22,263 bases of DNA from Oehlia diaphana (lineage: Eukaryota > Glomeromycota > Glomeromycetes > Glomerales > Glomeraceae): NCBI GenBank assembly GCA_003833135.1, contig QZLH01000466.1, positions 1 to 22,263 of the forward strand, in the 5' to 3' direction. This document shows, piece after piece, positions 20,031-22,263 of the stretch. Each line of letters starts with the position of its first letter. Positions within the stretch are counted from its first letter, which is position 1. Position numbers and translations under genes: made by a program. The notes below the pieces were generated by a model, which was given only the letters and a program-made list of their open reading frames with translations, searched no databases and had not been told where the DNA came from.

Positions 20031-20105
20031 ATGGCTCGCCGAGAGAAAGAAAAAAAAAAAAAATGTCAATTCATAAAACCGATCCAACATTTAATGATAT
20101 GTTAG
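20031..20105 (+). other. Upstream ORF overlapping the kinase start
   Basis: ATG at 20031 begins a 24-codon frame ([14 protein letters not shown]...) that runs through the A13 tract and ends at TAG 20103-20105, overlapping the kinase start at 20063 in another frame. One extra A in the tract would fuse it in frame to the kinase as an N-terminal basic extension. It may reduce kinase translation, or the A-run length may be wrong in the assembly. Confidence 0.35.
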
Positions 20106-21676
20106 AAAGAACAATCGTCGAAGAACATATAATATATTATGAATTTTCAGAATTCAAAAATTTCCAACCAATAGGAAGTGGTTCATTTGGTAGTGTCTTT
20201 CGTGCTAATTGGAAAAATACTGGTAAATATTTCGCTCTAAAAAGGTTTAATAACGATAAAACGACGCTAAAAGAGGTTGTCAACGAGGTATCAAGATTCA
20301 CCATTATAATAATAATGATGTATATAATTTTTTATATAATAACTAATTTATAATTTTTTAAAGATAAAATTACATAAGAAAGTTGATTTTCATGAAAATA
20401 TTTTGCAGCTCTATGGAATCACAAAAATAGAAGAAATTGGTAGGTTTTATCATGTACCATACAATATTATTAAATGAGTTATTTTTAATAGATGTTATTT
20501 TTTTTATGTGTAGTTCAACAAACATACACTCTGGTTTTGGAATACGCTGACAGTGGTACATTAACAACTTATTTAAATGAGCATTTTAACGAGCTTAAAT
20601 GGAATGATAAATGTCAGTTAGCATTGCAACTAGCCAGTGCGGTAGCGTATATGCATGAATGTGATATTATTCATTGCGATTTGGTAATAATTTATAATTT
20701 TTGATTTGTTGATTTTTATACCAAATAAACTAATCAATATTAATGTAATTATAACAGCATGCAGGTAATATACTTATGCATCAGGAAAAGATAAAAGTAG
20801 CAGATTTCGGTTTATCAAGAAAAATTTCTTCGTCAAGTAATCCGTCAAAACTATTTGGTGCAATACCTTACATGGATCCAAAAGCTTTAAATAAAGATCT
20901 AAATTATAAATTAAATAAAAAATCTGATATATATAGCGTTGGAGTTTTAATGTGGCAAATTTCAAGTGGATATCTACCGTTTTCTACAAAATTCGCTAAT
21001 TATGATGAACGTTTTATCTTTATATCTATAATAAATGGTGAACGAGAAGAAATCATTGTTGGTACTCCCTTTAGTTATAGTAATTTATATACAGGTAAGC
21101 AATAATTATCATTTTTTTTTTATGGAAGTTACATTTATAATTCACAGTAATTCATATTATTTAGAATGTTGGAGATATGAACCAAATGAACGTCCAAATA
21201 TGCAAGATGTTGTTTCAGAACTTAAAATGTTAATTTCTTCTGAAAAACATGATACTTTTAATAGAACAGAAAATAATTCATTTAATTCATTTGAAATACA
21301 TGAAATAACTTCTGGATCAAACAAAGGAACTTTGGACTTAAATGATGAATTAATGTTATCAAATAATAGATTGAACATTAATAAGATTGATAGTAAAAAT
21401 AACTGTACGCGGTACGATAGGATTTTGAATTTATTTAAAATTTTATGGATAAAATTTTTAACAAGATCATACAAAATCAGACAAAATGGGAAGAATAAGT
21501 TGAGCCCTTTTTCATTTTTTCCATTTCTTATTTTTGCCATTTGCTTTGTATTAATTAGCTGCTGGGCATATTTGAATCATAGTATTATCATAAAAGAAAA
21601 ATTTTTATTTGCATTATGGTCCAGTACAAAAAGATTTGTATCTCAAAAAAACGCCAATAAAAAATTTTTTTATTAA
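20063..21676 (+). CDS. TKL-like protein kinase with channel-derived membrane tail, 5 exons
   Basis: Reconstructed exons 20063-20287, 20364-20439, 20514-20683, 20758-21094 and 21165-21676 keep phase throughout and give 1320 nt, 439 residues. Kinase motifs are all present: glycine loop GSGSFGSV (38-45), ATP-binding Lys60 in ALK, Glu75 as likely helix-C partner, HCDLHAGNIL (154-163) with catalytic Asp156 and Asn161, DFG (173-175), PYMDPK (194-199) in the place of APE, Asp214 in SDIYSVG, and Arg279 in NERPNM. It should phosphorylate Ser/Thr (family knowledge; substrate unknown). HCD in place of HRD and DPK in place of APE are, to my knowledge, common in Rhizophagus kinases. After a polar Asn/Ser linker (~296-355), residues ~356-421 resemble the channel gene at 8676: ILNLF...YKI...NKLSPFS, then [12 protein letters not shown] and YLNH. 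That gives one probable membrane helix (387-406). A basic tail ends at FFY. Start chosen because upstream frame is closed; an overlapping upstream ATG lies at 20031. Confidence 0.83.
21400..21622 (+). other. Channel-derived segment inside the kinase gene
   Basis: This part of the last kinase exon corresponds to 12660-12975 of the channel gene. Shared landmarks are AAGCCCTTTTTC/GAGCCCTTTTTC and TTTTTGCCAT followed by a GTNTTGTATTAGTTAG-like run. Between the two landmarks the kinase copy lacks 105 bp (AGC to GCC is 33 bp here, 138 bp in the channel), an in-frame loss of 35 codons. Similarity stops just after the S1 helix, so the pore is absent. Confidence 0.7.
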
Positions 21677-21874
21677 TAAACTTTATTTTTTTTTATATAA
21701 ATCTCATCAGTACATATTCGAAAATATTATATATCATTATTATGCAGCCAAATAGGATCATGTTGTTTTTAACACACTGATATTTTTTAGATAAATTATT
21801 ACTGCGTAAATATCTATTTTATTTATTTATTTTATTTCAAGAGTAGTAATCGATTTCTATTACATTAATAGCAT
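21677..21874. other. 3' flank of the kinase gene
   Basis: AT-rich. An AATAAA overlaps the region just after the stop (21675-21680) and is too close to serve the usual role; no other convincing polyadenylation signal stands out. Confidence 0.35.
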
Positions 21875-22012
21875 ATGTACATGAAAGAAAACAGAGACTA
21901 TTCGGGTAATTGGAAAGTCGAATCTCATCCCACAAAGAAACCACCCTTCGAACTAAACTATTTCAACAGGAGATCTACGCTACTGCTAAAATTTAGAAAA
22001 AAACAACCCTAA
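21875..22012 (+). CDS. Possible small ORF, 45 codons, unknown
   Basis: ATG at 21875 opens a frame ending at TAA 22010-22012, preceded in frame by TAG at 21869. The stretch is clearly GC-richer than its surroundings, and the translation (GNWKVESHPTKKPPFELNYF in its middle) has balanced composition with Trp, Pro, His and charged residues. It could be a real small protein, an exon of a gene continuing past the window, or a relic. No family is recognised. Proximity to the kinase gives no hint. Confidence 0.25.
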   Translation: MYMKENRDYSGNWKVESHPTKKPPFELNYFNRRSTLLLKFRKKQP

Positions 22013-22105
22013 AAAAAGAAAAAATTAGATAGGACATAGCAGAAACCTATGATTTTAAGACAACTTTGCTAACAACGCTAAATTTTCATAATGAATTGTG
22101 CGATC

Positions 22106-22137
22106 CTTGTACAAGCCTTGTACAAGCCTTGTACAAG
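22106..22137. repeat. Three tandem 10 bp palindromes CTTGTACAAG
   Basis: Perfect copies at 22106-22115, 22117-22126 and 22128-22137, each separated by a single C. Each unit is its own reverse complement, so the array offers three identical symmetric sites at an 11 bp step, close to one helical turn. Confidence 0.9.
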
Positions 22138-22263
22138 GTATTTTTAAATTTAAAATATATAGTACAATTTTTCCAACAATATTTGCAAACACTTGTAAAA
22201 TATATATTCTTATGAATATTTGGGCTTTCACAATATCCAATTTATACATATATAATGTACAAT

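Noticed and set aside
21157..21540. Minus-strand 127-codon frame
   Set aside because: Antisense of the last kinase exon.
22055..22249. Minus-strand 64-codon frame at the right end
   Set aside because: Runs through the palindrome array and AT-rich sequence; no features.

Overview
The window looks like nuclear DNA of an arbuscular mycorrhizal fungus of the Rhizophagus type. I infer this from the extreme A+T richness with long homopolymers, compact 70-100 bp introns with GTAAGT-like donors and AG acceptors, a TKL-like kinase with an HCDLHAGNIL catalytic loop, and a large TRP-like channel preceded by a propeller-like region. This is recognition of family style; no database search was run.

Layout. 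Positions 1-848 are AT-rich with a small tandem duplication. Positions 849-2680 (minus) hold a decayed multi-exon gene whose splice sites survive while its frame is broken by stops and frameshifts. Positions 2681-8650 are repeat territory: a decayed short element (3016-3115), a pyrimidine tract, a ~400 bp AT palindrome followed by an array of small palindromes (3928-4585), and a ~2.4 kb foldback structure (arms 4750-5535 and 6505-7215 around a ~970 bp spacer with a minisatellite). A 22 bp tandem repeat, a T28-A14-T27 tract, an A27 tract and a hairpin follow.

Positions 8676-14409 (+) encode, in 11 reconstructed exons, an intact protein of about 1645 residues: a low-complexity N-terminal region, a WD40/propeller-like and coiled-coil region, and a C-terminal six-helix ion-channel domain. 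Positions 14410-17117 are intergenic and contain a 131 bp GC-rich element with inverted ends (15210-15340), a fresher relative of the one at 3016.

Positions 17118-17430 are a broken copy of the 5' end of a second channel gene of the same family. After an intergenic stretch, 19738-20008 is a relic of the 3' end of an unknown gene, split by a 55 bp hairpin insertion flanked by a 9 bp near-perfect duplication. Positions 20063-21676 (+) encode, in five exons, an apparently active protein kinase of 439 residues. Its C-terminal tail is not kinase sequence: it is a shortened piece of the same channel family, including its first membrane helix.

The most interesting signal is therefore one channel family present three times in the same orientation: complete, as a dead 5' fragment, and as a membrane-segment tail on a kinase. 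The simplest reading is a tandem channel duplicate that was broken up, with part of its S1 region captured by a neighbouring kinase gene. The window closes with a possible 45-codon ORF and three tandem 10 bp palindromes (22106-22137).
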